Notes: generated by a model from the letters alone, not told the origin. A stretch of 64,000 bases of DNA from Paenibacillus_AB hodogayensis (GCF_039536325.1 NZ_BAAAYO010000006.1:558001-622000); one strand, 5' to 3'. Shown: positions 1 to 8,188, counted from the first letter of the stretch. Numbers and translations: made by a program.

Positions 1-282
1 TTGGTTGATCTCGTTTTGGGCCTGGCTCGTCAACCGCCATACGTTGACAAGTCCTTTGCGCTGGGACGCGTAAGACCCCGTATTGAGGGCCAGCGTATTG
101 CCAAGCTCGTTGTTCAGCTTGTCGACGTGAAACGATAAATCGTGAAATGCGCGCTGATACTGGTTTTCCGCCTTGATCAAAATCGAATTCTTCTCTTGGT
201 TCACTTGATATCCCCACAGAACCGCACCGACCAGCAGTACGGTCATAACCGGGAACAAGATGGCGCTCAGCCTTTTGTACAT
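1..282 (-). CDS. ypeB: Germination protein YpeB, N-terminal part (cut by window edge)
   Basis: YpeB is the partner of the cortex-lytic enzyme SleB in Bacillus spores; it stabilises SleB and keeps it inactive in dormant spores. The 94 codons visible start MYKRLSAILFP, followed by one membrane segment (about residues 5-25) and a helical stretch. The block NQYQRAFHDLSFHVDKLNNE closely follows my memory of B. subtilis YpeB, as does the later VWRLTSQA. The ATG has a good ribosome binding site (GGAAGGGAG). In B. subtilis sleB lies directly upstream of ypeB; here it does not, and a 51-codon gene and prsW lie upstream instead. The C-terminal PepSY part is outside the window. Confidence 0.9.
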   Translation of the reverse strand, partial: MYKRLSAILFPVMTVLLVGAVLWGYQVNQEKNSILIKAENQYQRAFHDLSFHVDKLNNELGNTLALNTGSYASQRKGLVNVWRLTSQAQNEINQ

Positions 283-376
283 AAGGGCGCTCCCTTCCTT
301 TGCCACTTTTGAGACTAGTGTTCGCCCCACGCTGAACTTTATGCATCCGTCGGACAATTCGCATTCGGATTCGGGC

Positions 377-407
377 AAAAAAAAGAAGCCGCCCTTCAGG
401 CAGCTTC
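377..407 (-). terminator. Rho-independent terminator after the 51-codon gene
   Basis: On the minus strand, GAAGCTGCC and GGCGGCTTC form a 9-bp stem with a 5-nt loop, followed directly by eight T. It separates prsW and the small gene from ypeB, so ypeB must have its own promoter. Confidence 0.85.
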
Positions 408-432
408 GCCGATTGTCCTCGGCCGTCTTGGA

Positions 433-588
433 TTATTCCGCGAGCTCGATATCGAAATCGCTCCGGTTGTCGCACAAGCATTGCTTGAAGCCGGTTTCGA
501 CGCGCTCCTTCTCCTGTTTGCCGCGCAGCACGAAGCGTTCACCGCAGCGCTTGCATCGAATCGATACTTTCACTCTCATTCCGATCAT
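433..588 (-). CDS. Small CxxC protein of unknown function
   Basis: This 51-residue product is not recognised. It carries a Cys-x2-Cys knuckle (RCKRC) followed by a second pair (CLC) about 24 residues on, which suggests a small zinc-binding fold, although the second pair is spaced CxC. The rest is charged and soluble, with no signal peptide or membrane segment. The start is the ATG at 588, preceded by CGGAGG at 6-nt spacing; a second in-frame ATG lies three codons later. It sits between prsW and ypeB, where B. subtilis has sleB, and is followed by a strong terminator. Confidence 0.6.
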   Translation of the reverse strand: MIGMRVKVSIRCKRCGERFVLRGKQEKERVETGFKQCLCDNRSDFDIELAE

Positions 589-642
589 CGTAAACCTCCG
601 GTTAGCCGAAATTGGCATTTACCGGAATTATACCCGCTTTTG

Positions 643-1338
643 TCACATTTTAATCTCTTCTTCCGCCCTTACGGCGCGCATCGGGGATTTGGCGTTGGCG
701 CGGTTGACGCTGCCCATGCCCCTTACCCACAAAAATACCATCAAAGGAACGATCAGCCAAAGCCAGTACGTTTTCGTTTGCATCAAAATGTAATCGAACG
801 TACCGTGCCATAATATCGGAATCCATAGCGATTTAAACAACAGTCGGGCGGAATGCCGCGGATCGCCGAATTTCGCTTTTCCCATGTAATAGCCCATCAG
901 CACAGCAAATAGAGCATGGGCGGACACGGGCAAAAAGGCGCGGAACAGCAGCGCCGAGAACGAAAACGAGTTCAACAAGGCATAGATGACGTTCTCCAGC
1001 GTGGCGAAGCCGAGCGACACCGATACGGAATAAACGATTCCGTCGTAAGGCTCGTCAAACACGGTATGTTTGTAAATCGCGTAGTATACGATAAACCATT
1101 TGAGAAATTCCTCGACGGCCGCCGTAATGCCATAGGCGAACAGGAGCGGGTTGTCCCCGAGCCCGAGCTGAAGGGTACGCTGGAGCACCATGGTCGGAAA
1201 CACGAGCAGGACGCCGAATAGGAATACGCGCACGACCATATGAATCGGCTCCGAATCATACCGGTCCTTCAAATAAAAATAAGCAAGCAGCGCGATGCCC
1301 GGCGCCACTGCCGCAGTAATGACCGAAAGCCACGCCAT
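643..1338 (-). CDS. prsW: Intramembrane protease PrsW
   Basis: PrsW is a polytopic membrane protease that makes the first cut in the anti-sigma factor RsiW in response to envelope stress, releasing SigW. The 231-residue protein is almost entirely hydrophobic, with about seven or eight membrane segments. It carries the family's metal-protease-like signatures: EEFLK (E76, E77, K80), the FATLEN block (E115), H141 in SAHALF, and H178 in WHGTFDY. Length is normal (B. subtilis 218). The ribosome binding site is GGAAGGAGG. Its position next to ypeB and ypbH matches B. subtilis. Confidence 0.9.
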   Translation of the reverse strand: MAWLSVITAAVAPGIALLAYFYLKDRYDSEPIHMVVRVFLFGVLLVFPTMVLQRTLQLGLGDNPLLFAYGITAAVEEFLKWFIVYYAIYKHTVFDEPYDGIVYSVSVSLGFATLENVIYALLNSFSFSALLFRAFLPVSAHALFAVLMGYYMGKAKFGDPRHSARLLFKSLWIPILWHGTFDYILMQTKTYWLWLIVPLMVFLWVRGMGSVNRANAKSPMRAVRAEEEIKM

Positions 1339-1373
1339 CCGTCGTCCCCTCCTTCCTCATTCGGCAAACACGG

Positions 1374-1412
1374 AAAAAAGCATCCGCAAAAACATCCGTT
1401 TTTGGAGATGCT
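1374..1412 (-). terminator. Terminator after the MecA-type adaptor gene
   Basis: The minus strand shows a nested hairpin: outer arms AGCATC and GATGCT, inner arms AAAAAC and GTTTTT, followed by a run of T. It lies about 40 bp after the stop of the adaptor gene and before prsW. Confidence 0.7.
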
Positions 1413-1454
1413 GCCCGTTTAGGTAATCCCTTCCAATCCGGCAAAGCGATCCGT

Positions 1455-2057
1455 TTACTTATGAAAATGCTCGCATAGTACGCGAATCGCCGATTCGCCG
1501 ATGACCCGTTTGCCATACTCGTCCAACACGGCGGTAGTCACCGAGGTGGCATCCCCGTATTCGGACAAAATGGCGATGAGCGCTTGATACTGCGGCTCTT
1601 CCATTTCCTCCGGGTCGATCTGCAAAATATATTTGCCTTTATAGGAATAAAGAACCCCTTCCGTAACGCCAATGCGCGACGCCACATGAGAAGCCTTCAA
1701 CAAAAATTCGAAGTCATGAAAAGCGTAGGAGATCACATCGCTCTGCTCGAGCGTTACTTCCATCTCGTACACTTCTTCCGCTTCTTCCTCGTCCACCGGA
1801 TCGCTGGTGCTCTGCACCTTTCCCCGGGTGACGATCACTACCATACCCTGTGCCGGAAGGGCAAATACTTCCACGGCAAGCGGTCCCGAGGCGTCGAAGC
1901 CAAGCTCCGAGTGCGCCTGCTCCATCATTTCGCTGAACAGCTCGTGAACTTTAGGAATTTCGCGCCACATGTCTTCTTTCTCGATACCACGCTCCGTCAG
2001 GTCGTCGAATGTCAGGAAAATCCTTATCTTATCCACACTCAGGCGTTCAATTCTCAT
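1455..2057 (-). CDS. mecA: MecA/YpbH-family ClpC adaptor protein
   Basis: MecA and its paralogue YpbH deliver substrates (ComK, Spo0A~P and others) to the ClpCP protease. The 200-residue protein has the family plan: an N-terminal substrate-binding part (MRIERLSVDKIRIFLTFDDL), an acidic linker at about residues 85-95 (DEEEAEEVYE), and a C-terminal ClpC-binding domain ending EYGKRVIGESAIRVL. The neighbours (prsW, ypeB on one side; ypbD-like CPBP gene and serA on the other) match the B. subtilis ypbH locus rather than mecA, so it may be the YpbH orthologue. The symbol mecA names the family. The start has GGGAGGTCCTGTC upstream. Confidence 0.85.
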   Translation of the reverse strand: MRIERLSVDKIRIFLTFDDLTERGIEKEDMWREIPKVHELFSEMMEQAHSELGFDASGPLAVEVFALPAQGMVVIVTRGKVQSTSDPVDEEEAEEVYEMEVTLEQSDVISYAFHDFEFLLKASHVASRIGVTEGVLYSYKGKYILQIDPEEMEEPQYQALIAILSEYGDATSVTTAVLDEYGKRVIGESAIRVLCEHFHK

Positions 2058-2230
2058 GACAGGACCTCCCTCCCACTACTGTCATAACAGAGTATGACGC
2101 GATCGCTAATTTGGTGAGCCGAAACTCACGGGCATGTATAGTCCATGTTATCATGTTTTTAAAGGCGTTGCACTATAAAAGTTCTCTATAATCGAATGTT
2201 CAAAAACCGTTCAAAATCATGCCCAGCGCG

Positions 2231-2260
2231 AAAAGCCCGCCCTTTTGCAAGGAGCGGACT
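2231..2260 (-). terminator. Terminator after the 99-codon membrane-anchored gene
   Basis: On the minus strand GTCCGCTC pairs with GGGCGGGC (8 bp with G-U pairs, 9-nt loop), followed by TTTT. It lies about 30 bp after the stop of the gene ending at 2292. Confidence 0.65.
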
Positions 2261-2291
2261 TCTATTCCCGGATTCAATCGGGACGCTTAGC

Positions 2292-2591
2292 TTACTGGGT
2301 CATGAAGCTTTCCTGCGATTTGTGCAAAATTTCGTCCACCTGACTTTTGACCGCAGGGTCTTTCTTGATCAATTTTTCCAGCTGATCCAGCCCGGATCCG
2401 TTCCACGCGGATTCGGAAAAGGAGCCGGACGAAGCGTGGGACGAGAAGTTTTTACCCGACCTCGCCGTTTTATTGCGCTCATGCGTCCGGCTTGAGCCCA
2501 TACCCATAAAAGACATCGGGTTGTTGCGCTGAACATACATGACAACCGCCGCGCCCGCCAATCCGCCGAGAAGAAATGCGCCTATTCGCAT
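2292..2591 (-). CDS. Small membrane-anchored protein of unknown function
   Basis: The 99-residue product has one N-terminal membrane segment with small residues (FLLGGLAGAAVVMYV, about residues 4-20). A low-complexity Ser/Arg/Met-rich linker follows, then a charged amphipathic C-terminal helix (about residues 65-95, LDQLEKLIKKDPAVK). No family is recognised. The N-terminus resembles YtxH-like anchors only in a general way. The start is the ATG at 2591 with AGGAGGGACAGCT upstream; an in-frame start six codons earlier has no such site. A terminator follows, so it is probably transcribed alone or with the upstream peptidase gene. Confidence 0.65.
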   Translation of the reverse strand: MRIGAFLLGGLAGAAVVMYVQRNNPMSFMGMGSSRTHERNKTARSGKNFSSHASSGSFSESAWNGSGLDQLEKLIKKDPAVKSQVDEILHKSQESFMTQ

Positions 2592-2708
2592 AGCTGTCCC
2601 TCCTGTCAAGGAAAAGTGTTTAAATTCTCTGTTAGCTTAACCTTTCGGGGGACAGCCATTCGTGCAAAAAACAGGAAGGGGAAGACTCGGCGTTGCGTCG
2701 TTTCCGAT

Positions 2709-4067
2709 TCAAGCAAGCCTTCTCAAAAAGGTTACGATCGTGAGCAGGCCTTTATCGAAATTTTCCAGATGAAAATGCTCGTTCGGAGCGTGTAAATTTT
2801 CCGTCGGCAAGCCGAAGCCCATCAACACGACAGGTGCGGTCAGCTCGCGGGCGAACGCCTCGACGATCGGAATCGAGCCGCCGTCCTTGGTGAAAACCGG
2901 TCTGACCCCATAGACATGCTCGTAAGCGTCAGCCGCTTTTTGCAGCACCGGAACGGACGGTTCGATCGTAAACGGATTTCCTTTTTCCCGCTGAACGAGG
3001 CTTACTTTGGCCCCCGGAGGCGTATGCAGCCGCAAATGACGTTCGATTTTGTCCAAAATATCCTGCGGATTTTGCCTGCCGACGAGCCGGCAAGTGATTT
3101 TGGCATGCGCTTCGCAAGGGATAACGGTTTTGGTGCCCTCTCCTTGAAAGCCGCCGTACATGCCGTTGATTTCCAGCGTAGGCCGCGCGCCGACCCGCTC
3201 CGCATACGTATATCCCGCTTCTCCGAACAGCGCGTCCAGCTCCAGCCGTTCGCGGATGCCCTCTTCGTCGACGCCTTTTTTGGCCAGCTCCGCTTTCATT
3301 TCGGCCGAAAGCTCCGGCACATCCTCGTAAAATCCGGCTACCGCAATACGGCCGTCCGGCTCATGCAGGGAATCGAGCAATGTGACGAGCGCATGCAGAG
3401 CGTTGGGAACTCCGCCCCCGTACGAGCCGGAATGCAAGTCCGTTTTTGCCGTACGGACCGCTATATCCATGGAGCACAGTCCGCGCAGTCCTGTGCAGAT
3501 CGCAGGCTGGCCCGGCGCCAGCAGCTCCGTATCGGAAATAAGCACCGCATCCGCCGCCAGCAGCTCCTTGTTGGCTTGCAGGAACGGATACAGGTTGGCG
3601 CTCGATATTTCCTCTTCGCCTTCGATGCACACCTTGATGTTGACCGGCAGCGCGCCTTCCTGCCGCAGGATCGCTTCGATGGCTTTGATATGAATAAACA
3701 GTTGTCCTTTGTCGTCCGTAGCCCCCCGAGCGTACAGCTTGCCGTCGCGAATGTCGGGCTCGAAGGGCGGCGTTTGCCACAAATGCAAAGGGTCTACCGG
3801 CTGAACATCGTAATGACCGTATACGAGTACGGTTGGCTTGCCAGGGGCATGCAAATGATCGGCGTACACGATCGGATGTCCGGCAGTCGGATGAATCGCC
3901 ACATGCTCCAGACCGGCACGGGCGAGAGCCTCGGCCAGCCACTCCGCCGCCCGGTTCACATCTTGCTTATGCTCCGACTGCGCGGATATACTCGGAATCG
4001 ATACCCATTCCTTGAGTTCGTTCAACTGGCTTTCTCGGTTGGCGGCAAAATACGCTGCATAGTCCAT
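2709..4067 (-). CDS. M20-family metallodipeptidase
   Basis: A cytosolic di-zinc dipeptidase or deacylase of the M20 (PepV/CNDP-like) group, 452 residues. The metal-binding pattern is complete: VYGHYDVQPVD (His about 85, Asp about 87), the bridging Asp in GATDDKGQ (about 118), the catalytic Glu and next Glu in EGEEEISS (about 151-152), an Asp in SDTELL, and the final His in ENLHAPNEHF near the C-terminus. The dimerisation lid lies between, at about residues 200-320. The start chosen is the ATG at 4067, because GAGGAGG lies 6 nt upstream; ATG codons further 5' lack a site. Substrate cannot be told from sequence. It follows a small membrane-protein gene by 23 bp and is probably co-transcribed with it. 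Confidence 0.87.
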   Translation of the reverse strand: MDYAAYFAANRESQLNELKEWVSIPSISAQSEHKQDVNRAAEWLAEALARAGLEHVAIHPTAGHPIVYADHLHAPGKPTVLVYGHYDVQPVDPLHLWQTPPFEPDIRDGKLYARGATDDKGQLFIHIKAIEAILRQEGALPVNIKVCIEGEEEISSANLYPFLQANKELLAADAVLISDTELLAPGQPAICTGLRGLCSMDIAVRTAKTDLHSGSYGGGVPNALHALVTLLDSLHEPDGRIAVAGFYEDVPELSAEMKAELAKKGVDEEGIRERLELDALFGEAGYTYAERVGARPTLEINGMYGGFQGEGTKTVIPCEAHAKITCRLVGRQNPQDILDKIERHLRLHTPPGAKVSLVQREKGNPFTIEPSVPVLQKAADAYEHVYGVRPVFTKDGGSIPIVEAFARELTAPVVLMGFGLPTENLHAPNEHFHLENFDKGLLTIVTFLRRLA

Positions 4068-4090
4068 AAAAATCCTCCTCGCGGTTACGT

Positions 4091-4285
4091 TCATTCTCCG
4101 TAAAGCTGGTACCAGAAAATAATGCCCATCGTCAGCAGAATCAGAAGCACGACCAGACTGGCGTGAAATATGCGGGTAGCCTTGATGCTGTCGGACGAAT
4201 GAATGACCCGTCTCGGCGGGAGACGCATGTCGTCTTCGTCCGGCAAAGCCGGCATCTCCTTCTCGGTGTAGTCAGCCTTCCCCAT
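4091..4285 (-). CDS. Small single-span membrane protein
   Basis: A protein of about 64 residues: a polar acidic N-terminal half (EKEMPALPDEDDMRLPPRR) and one C-terminal membrane helix (about residues 40-60, LVVLLILLTMGIIFWY). No family is recognised. It overlaps the 3' end of the CPBP protease gene by about 14 bp and so is translationally coupled to it. The start at 4285 uses GGAAGGA about 8 nt upstream; an ATG at 4294 is also possible, but the same Shine-Dalgarno would touch it. Confidence 0.6.
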   Translation of the reverse strand: MGKADYTEKEMPALPDEDDMRLPPRRVIHSSDSIKATRIFHASLVVLLILLTMGIIFWYQLYGE

Positions 4286-4880
4286 CCTCTTCATCCTTCC
4301 AGTAACGTATAATGCAGCCCATCACAAAGTCGATTATAAAATGGGCGGCGATCGGGGTCCACAGGGAGCCGGTCATTACGTACATTTTGCCCAAACCGTA
4401 GCTGATTGCAAATACCATCCCGGTCATCAGCCAATGCCGCAAATAACGCACATGGATGGCCGCAAACACGATACTTGTCCAGTACGGGCCGAACGCATGC
4501 TGCAGCGCCCCGCGGAACAGCAACTCCTCGCATACCGCCACGACGAACGACAGCAATGCGATATGCCACAGAGGCCGCAAGCGAAACAGCTTTTTGTTGA
4601 CGCCGCCGTCATCCGTCACCTCTTCGGGAACGAAACGGGCGACGAGCCAGTCGAACAGCAGCACCCCGATTGCGAACAACACCGCCCAGCCCCATGCGGA
4701 CAAGCGGTCGGGCAAGCGGAGCAGGGCGATCAGCGACTGGGACTGGAACAGCACGATCGTCAGCCCAAGCACGAACGTAATCGCCTGCGTCAAATACAAA
4801 TTAAGCAGCAGCATCCCGTCGTCCAGTTCGGCCGGATCGACTTTGCGAATGCGGATATTTCTGAAATTTATTTTTTTCAT
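4272..4880 (-). CDS. ypbD: CPBP-family intramembrane metalloprotease (YpbD-like)
   Basis: A 202-residue polytopic membrane protein of the CAAX protease/bacteriocin-processing (Abi, CPBP) family. The three catalytic motifs are visible: EELLFRG (about residue 118, two Glu plus Arg), FAAIHVRY (His), and HFIIDF (His) near the C-terminus. These residues act as general base and metal or oxyanion ligands in Rce1-type proteases. The target is unknown. Its place between the ypbH-like gene and serA matches B. subtilis ypbD. GGAGGAAAC precedes the ATG. The next gene overlaps its end. Confidence 0.83.
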   Translation of the reverse strand: MKKINFRNIRIRKVDPAELDDGMLLLNLYLTQAITFVLGLTIVLFQSQSLIALLRLPDRLSAWGWAVLFAIGVLLFDWLVARFVPEEVTDDGGVNKKLFRLRPLWHIALLSFVVAVCEELLFRGALQHAFGPYWTSIVFAAIHVRYLRHWLMTGMVFAISYGLGKMYVMTGSLWTPIAAHFIIDFVMGCIIRYWKDEEDGEG

Positions 4881-4900
4881 GTTTCCTCCGGGTTACACGG

Positions 4901-4929
4901 TTCACTTTTTAGGTATTTTACCCTATACT
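4901..4929 (+). promoter_or_regulatory. SigA-type promoter of the 4964 gene
   Basis: TTCACT (4901-4906), 17 bp, TATACT (4924-4929) on the plus strand, about 35 bp upstream of the ATG at 4964, in the gap shared with the divergent CPBP gene. Confidence 0.6.
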
Positions 4930-4963
4930 TTTAAAGTAGGAAATCTGGTTAAGGAGTCATCAT

Positions 4964-5890
4964 ATGGATAAGCGCCTGAATCGTTCGGACTATTTGCTTT
5001 CGCTTGTGTTTATTTTCCTGCTCGTCTGCATAGCCGGCGCTTTCTTCTTCGGCCTCCAGCTCGGCCAGCAGCGTACGGAATCGAAGCACGCCGCCCTTCT
5101 ATCCGCCCGGGAGGACGCGGCCAAGAAACCCGGAGCGTACGAGCAGCAGCATCTTGTTTCGTATTATCATACGATTTATACGCCCTATCGCGAATTCGCG
5201 AATCGCTGGTTCGACAAAATGAAGGAGTTGGAGCTGCAAGCGCACACGATCGACGCCTCTTCCGTATTCAAGGATTTGTCGAAAGCTGCCGATGACAAGT
5301 ATACGGCCTTGTCCAAAGTAGCCACTCCCGATACGTCTCCGCTGCTCGGAGAGGCTCATCAAAATATTTTAAAAAGCTTGAAGCTGTTCGCCGAATCTTC
5401 CAAATCGTTTCAGTCCAAAGCGAACTCGCTAGCACCGGGCGATGTGCTTGCCGAGGTGGACAAGGACGCCTACTTCCGCGAAGCGAAGAAATTCGCGCTG
5501 CAAGGAGAGCAGCAGTTTTACATGTCCATGGTCAAATGGAACGAAACGATCAATCCGCAGGTCAAAGGCGCCAATTTGCTGGGACAGACTGCATATTCCA
5601 AAAAAGAATGGGATCAAATGGGCATCAATGCGAAAAACGCTGCCGTCTCCTCTATCCTGCTGCGCGAGGTCAGATATTTGCCGCTGTACCCGCAGGACAT
5701 GACGGTCCGCATCGATGAATGGTTTGCAGGCGGCCAAGCCCAGAAAATGAATTTGAACGACATTCAGCAGATCATCGATCTGCTTGCAGAAACAGGCTCG
5801 GCCCGCAAAGGCGATTTCGTAACGCGCAAGGAAAAGTGGTACGGCGGCGATACCCTGCCGCAGCTTCCGTTTTTTTACGAGAACAAGTGA
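4964..5890 (+). CDS. Signal-anchored extracytoplasmic protein of unknown function
   Basis: A 308-residue product with a short basic N-terminus, one membrane segment (about residues 10-32, YLLSLVFIFLLVCIAGAFF) and a long, mainly alpha-helical region outside the membrane rich in Lys, Ala, Glu and Gln. No cleavage site or lipobox is evident, so it is probably an anchored protein. I recognise no domain. It has its own SigA-type promoter, a strong ribosome binding site (TTAAGGAGTC) and its own terminator, and is therefore a monocistronic plus-strand gene within a minus-strand neighbourhood. Confidence 0.7.
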   Translation: MDKRLNRSDYLLSLVFIFLLVCIAGAFFFGLQLGQQRTESKHAALLSAREDAAKKPGAYEQQHLVSYYHTIYTPYREFANRWFDKMKELELQAHTIDASSVFKDLSKAADDKYTALSKVATPDTSPLLGEAHQNILKSLKLFAESSKSFQSKANSLAPGDVLAEVDKDAYFREAKKFALQGEQQFYMSMVKWNETINPQVKGANLLGQTAYSKKEWDQMGINAKNAAVSSILLREVRYLPLYPQDMTVRIDEWFAGGQAQKMNLNDIQQIIDLLAETGSARKGDFVTRKEKWYGGDTLPQLPFFYENK

Positions 5891-5916
5891 GCCTCTTATT
5901 TGAAGATAGCGAAAAT

Positions 5917-5954
5917 GGGCGGCGAGTTCAAGCAAAACGAATTCCCGCCTTTTG
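5917..5954 (+). terminator. Terminator after the 4964 gene
   Basis: GGCGG plus GAGTTC pairs with GAATTC plus CCGCC across a 9-nt loop (one bulged C), followed by TTTT. Confidence 0.8.
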
Positions 5955-6045
5955 CGTCGGCGTCGCCAGGGGTCAAAATGTGTCCATTTTTTGACGGTAA
6001 CCGTTTTCGCTTCGCAGGCCCTGTCATTAATGTGTCTCGAATTGA

Positions 6046-6085
6046 TTGACACTTTCGCATTCGACATGATAAAGTAAGTTATAAT
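6046..6085 (+). promoter_or_regulatory. Promoter region of the T-box/serA transcript
   Basis: TTGACA at 6046-6051 and a perfect TATAAT at 6080-6085 both occur, but 28 bp apart. TTGACA could pair with TAAAGT (6070-6075, 18 bp). TATAAT has no clear -35 at 16-18 bp. Either choice puts the start just before the T-box stem I. Confidence 0.5.
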
Positions 6086-6094
6086 GATACAAGT

Positions 6095-6374
6095 TAACGA
6101 CGAAGACGGAGACTAGTATTCCGGAAGCTTACAGAAAGCCGGTGGTTGCTGCGAACCGGTAGCTATGGTATACGATCCACTCCCGAGTCGATGCGCGAAC
6201 GAGTCGTCTCTTAAGCGCAACCGGTAGAGCCCGTTAACGCTCTGGTCCGCTATTTGTTCGGCAGACCGAGTAAGGCAGCACGTGCGAATGCGCTGCAAAT
6301 TAGGGTGGCAACGCGAACCACACTCTCGTCCCTATATACGGAATTTTTTCCGTATGGGACGGGAGTTTTTTTGC
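6095..6374 (+). ncRNA. T-box leader with a serine specifier, upstream of serA
   Basis: T-box leaders bind uncharged tRNA and prevent termination. Visible parts: the AGTA motif at about 6115, an apical stem I loop with GGTGGTTGCTGCGAACC, and a specifier in the context GA-TCC-ACTCCCGAGT, giving codon TCC (6176-6178), serine. The conserved T-box sequence AGGGTGGCAACGCG lies at 6302-6315 and would form the antiterminator. A terminator follows. A serine specifier in front of a serine-biosynthesis gene makes sense: uncharged tRNA-Ser would raise serA expression. Stem II/III boundaries were judged by eye. Confidence 0.92.
6324..6373 (+). terminator. Regulated terminator of the serA T-box
   Basis: ATACGGAA pairs with TTCCGTAT around a short T loop; the stem is extended by CTCGTCCC with GGGACGGGAG and followed by seven T. 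Its 5' arm abuts the T-box sequence, so antiterminator and terminator are mutually exclusive. Confidence 0.9.
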
Positions 6375-6423
6375 TTTTAGAAAGCTCATTTTGCAAACAT
6401 ATGCTCAAGGAGGAAGTGGGATC

Positions 6424-8019
6424 ATGTACAAAGTATTGGTATCCGATCCGATCAGCGATTTGGGGTTGCAGCAGTTGACGGAAGCAAGCGACGTAGAAAT
6501 CGTCAAACAAGCGGGGCTCAGCGAGGACGAGCTCGTTTCTATAATCGGTCAGTTCGACGCTCTTCTCGTTCGTTCCCAAACGAAAGTAACCCGCCGCATT
6601 ATGGAAGCCGGCACGAATTTGAAAGTTATCGGCCGGGCCGGCGTCGGTGTAGACAACATCGATCTGGAAGCCGCCACCAGTCTCGGCATCGTCGTCATCA
6701 ACGCGCCGGACGGCAATACGATCACTACCTGTGAGCATACTTTCGCCATGATGATGGCTTTGGCCCGTCATATTCCCCAAGCCTACAAAAAAACCGTCGG
6801 CGGCGAATGGGACCGCAAATCGTTCGTCGGCGTCGAGCTGCGCAACAAAACGTTGGGCGTACTCGGCCTGGGTCGTATCGGCAGCGAAGTGGCCAAGCGC
6901 GCGATCGCCTTCGGCATGAAGGTGCTCGGCTATGACCCGTTCATGACGGAGGAACGCGCGGAGAAGGTCGGCATCAAGCTGGCGTCGGTCGACGAAATCA
7001 TCCGCAACGCCGATTTCATGACGGTGCACACGCCGCTTACGAGCGAAACGCACCATATGATCGCCGGTCCTCAATTCGAAGTGATGAAAAAAGGCATGCG
7101 CATCGTCAACTGCGCACGCGGCGGCATCATCGACGAATATGCGCTGGTGGAAGCGATCGATCAAGGCATTGTACACGGGGCCGCTTTCGACGTATTCGAG
7201 CATGAGCCTCCGGCTGAAGATCATCCGTTCCTGAAGCATCCGAAAATCATCGTAACCCCTCACCTCGGCGCCTCGACGGTAGAAGCGCAAGAAAATGTCG
7301 CCATCGACGTAGCCGAGCAAGTGATTCATATTCTGCGCAACGAGCCGTTCAAGAACGCGGTGAACATGCCGCCGATCCCGGCCGAGCTGCTGAGCAAAAT
7401 CCAGCCTTACTTCAAGCTGTGCGACAAGCTCGGCAACGCTCTCGCCCAAATGACCGACGGTCCGGTGCGGGAAATTACAATCAACTACTCCGGCGAGCTG
7501 GCCGATCTCGATACGAACCCGTTAACCCGTTATGTCCTTAAAGGCATCCTGTCGCACCACCTGGGCTTCGAGCAGGTCAATGCGGTTAACTCGATGCACT
7601 TGGCCAAGCAGCGGGATATCAACATCGTGGTCCAAAAATCGATCTCGACTCAAGGGTTTACGAACCGGATTACGCTCAGCCTGAAGACAAAGGACGAGGA
7701 ACGTTGGCTGTCCGGCTCGCTGCTCGCCGGCTTCGGGGAACGAATCGTACAGATCGGACCATACCCGGTGGACATTCCGACGGAAGGCCACCTGCTGCTC
7801 GTCTCCCATATGGATAAACCGGGCATTATCGGCCGCGTCGGCACGCTGCTCGGCAATAACGACGTCAATATCGCGACGATGCAAGTCGGACGTACCGATG
7901 TCGGCGGGTCGGCCATCATGGTGCTGACGATCGACAAACAAGCGCCTAAGGCCGTGTTGGAGCAGTTGGCCGAATCTCCAGAGATTAAACGGGTCCGCGA
8001 AGTGCGTCTCGATTACTGA
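6424..8019 (+). CDS. serA: D-3-phosphoglycerate dehydrogenase
   Basis: SerA oxidises 3-phosphoglycerate with NAD+, the first step of serine synthesis, in the cytoplasm. The 531-residue protein is the long form. The split substrate-binding domain and Rossmann domain hold GLGRIGSEVAKRA (about 147), the CARGGIIDE block and the PHLGAST motif. An intervening (ASB) domain spans about 320-450. A C-terminal ACT domain (about 458-531, MDKPGIIGRVGTLLGNNDVN) would bind serine for feedback inhibition. The ATG at 6424 follows AAGGAGG; an in-frame ATG 11 codons earlier has no site. Expression is governed by the serine T-box upstream, and a terminator follows. Confidence 0.97.
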   Translation: MYKVLVSDPISDLGLQQLTEASDVEIVKQAGLSEDELVSIIGQFDALLVRSQTKVTRRIMEAGTNLKVIGRAGVGVDNIDLEAATSLGIVVINAPDGNTITTCEHTFAMMMALARHIPQAYKKTVGGEWDRKSFVGVELRNKTLGVLGLGRIGSEVAKRAIAFGMKVLGYDPFMTEERAEKVGIKLASVDEIIRNADFMTVHTPLTSETHHMIAGPQFEVMKKGMRIVNCARGGIIDEYALVEAIDQGIVHGAAFDVFEHEPPAEDHPFLKHPKIIVTPHLGASTVEAQENVAIDVAEQVIHILRNEPFKNAVNMPPIPAELLSKIQPYFKLCDKLGNALAQMTDGPVREITINYSGELADLDTNPLTRYVLKGILSHHLGFEQVNAVNSMHLAKQRDINIVVQKSISTQGFTNRITLSLKTKDEERWLSGSLLAGFGERIVQIGPYPVDIPTEGHLLLVSHMDKPGIIGRVGTLLGNNDVNIATMQVGRTDVGGSAIMVLTIDKQAPKAVLEQLAESPEIKRVREVRLDY

Positions 8020-8150
8020 AAACCGTAAGACATTGTTTCACGTACAACAAGATTTGTCGCGCCCATTCAACAAGATTCCTGCTGAACCTGCAAAATCGCG
8101 ACAAACCTAACAACGAATTTCGCTTTTTTACGACTTTTCGCCACGACGCA

Positions 8151-8188
8151 AAGGGATACGCGGCATGCTGCCGACGTATCCCTTTTTT
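8151..8188 (+). terminator. Terminator after serA
   Basis: AAGGGATACG pairs with CGTATCCCTT (10 bp) around a loop that itself contains a short GC palindrome, followed by a run of T. It lies between serA and the convergent resE. The remaining sequence at 8020-8307 shows no gene. Confidence 0.85.

Noticed and set aside
6250..7449. A 399-codon minus-strand frame opposite serA
   Set aside because: Antisense shadow of serA; composition typical of the complementary frame of GC-rich coding sequence.
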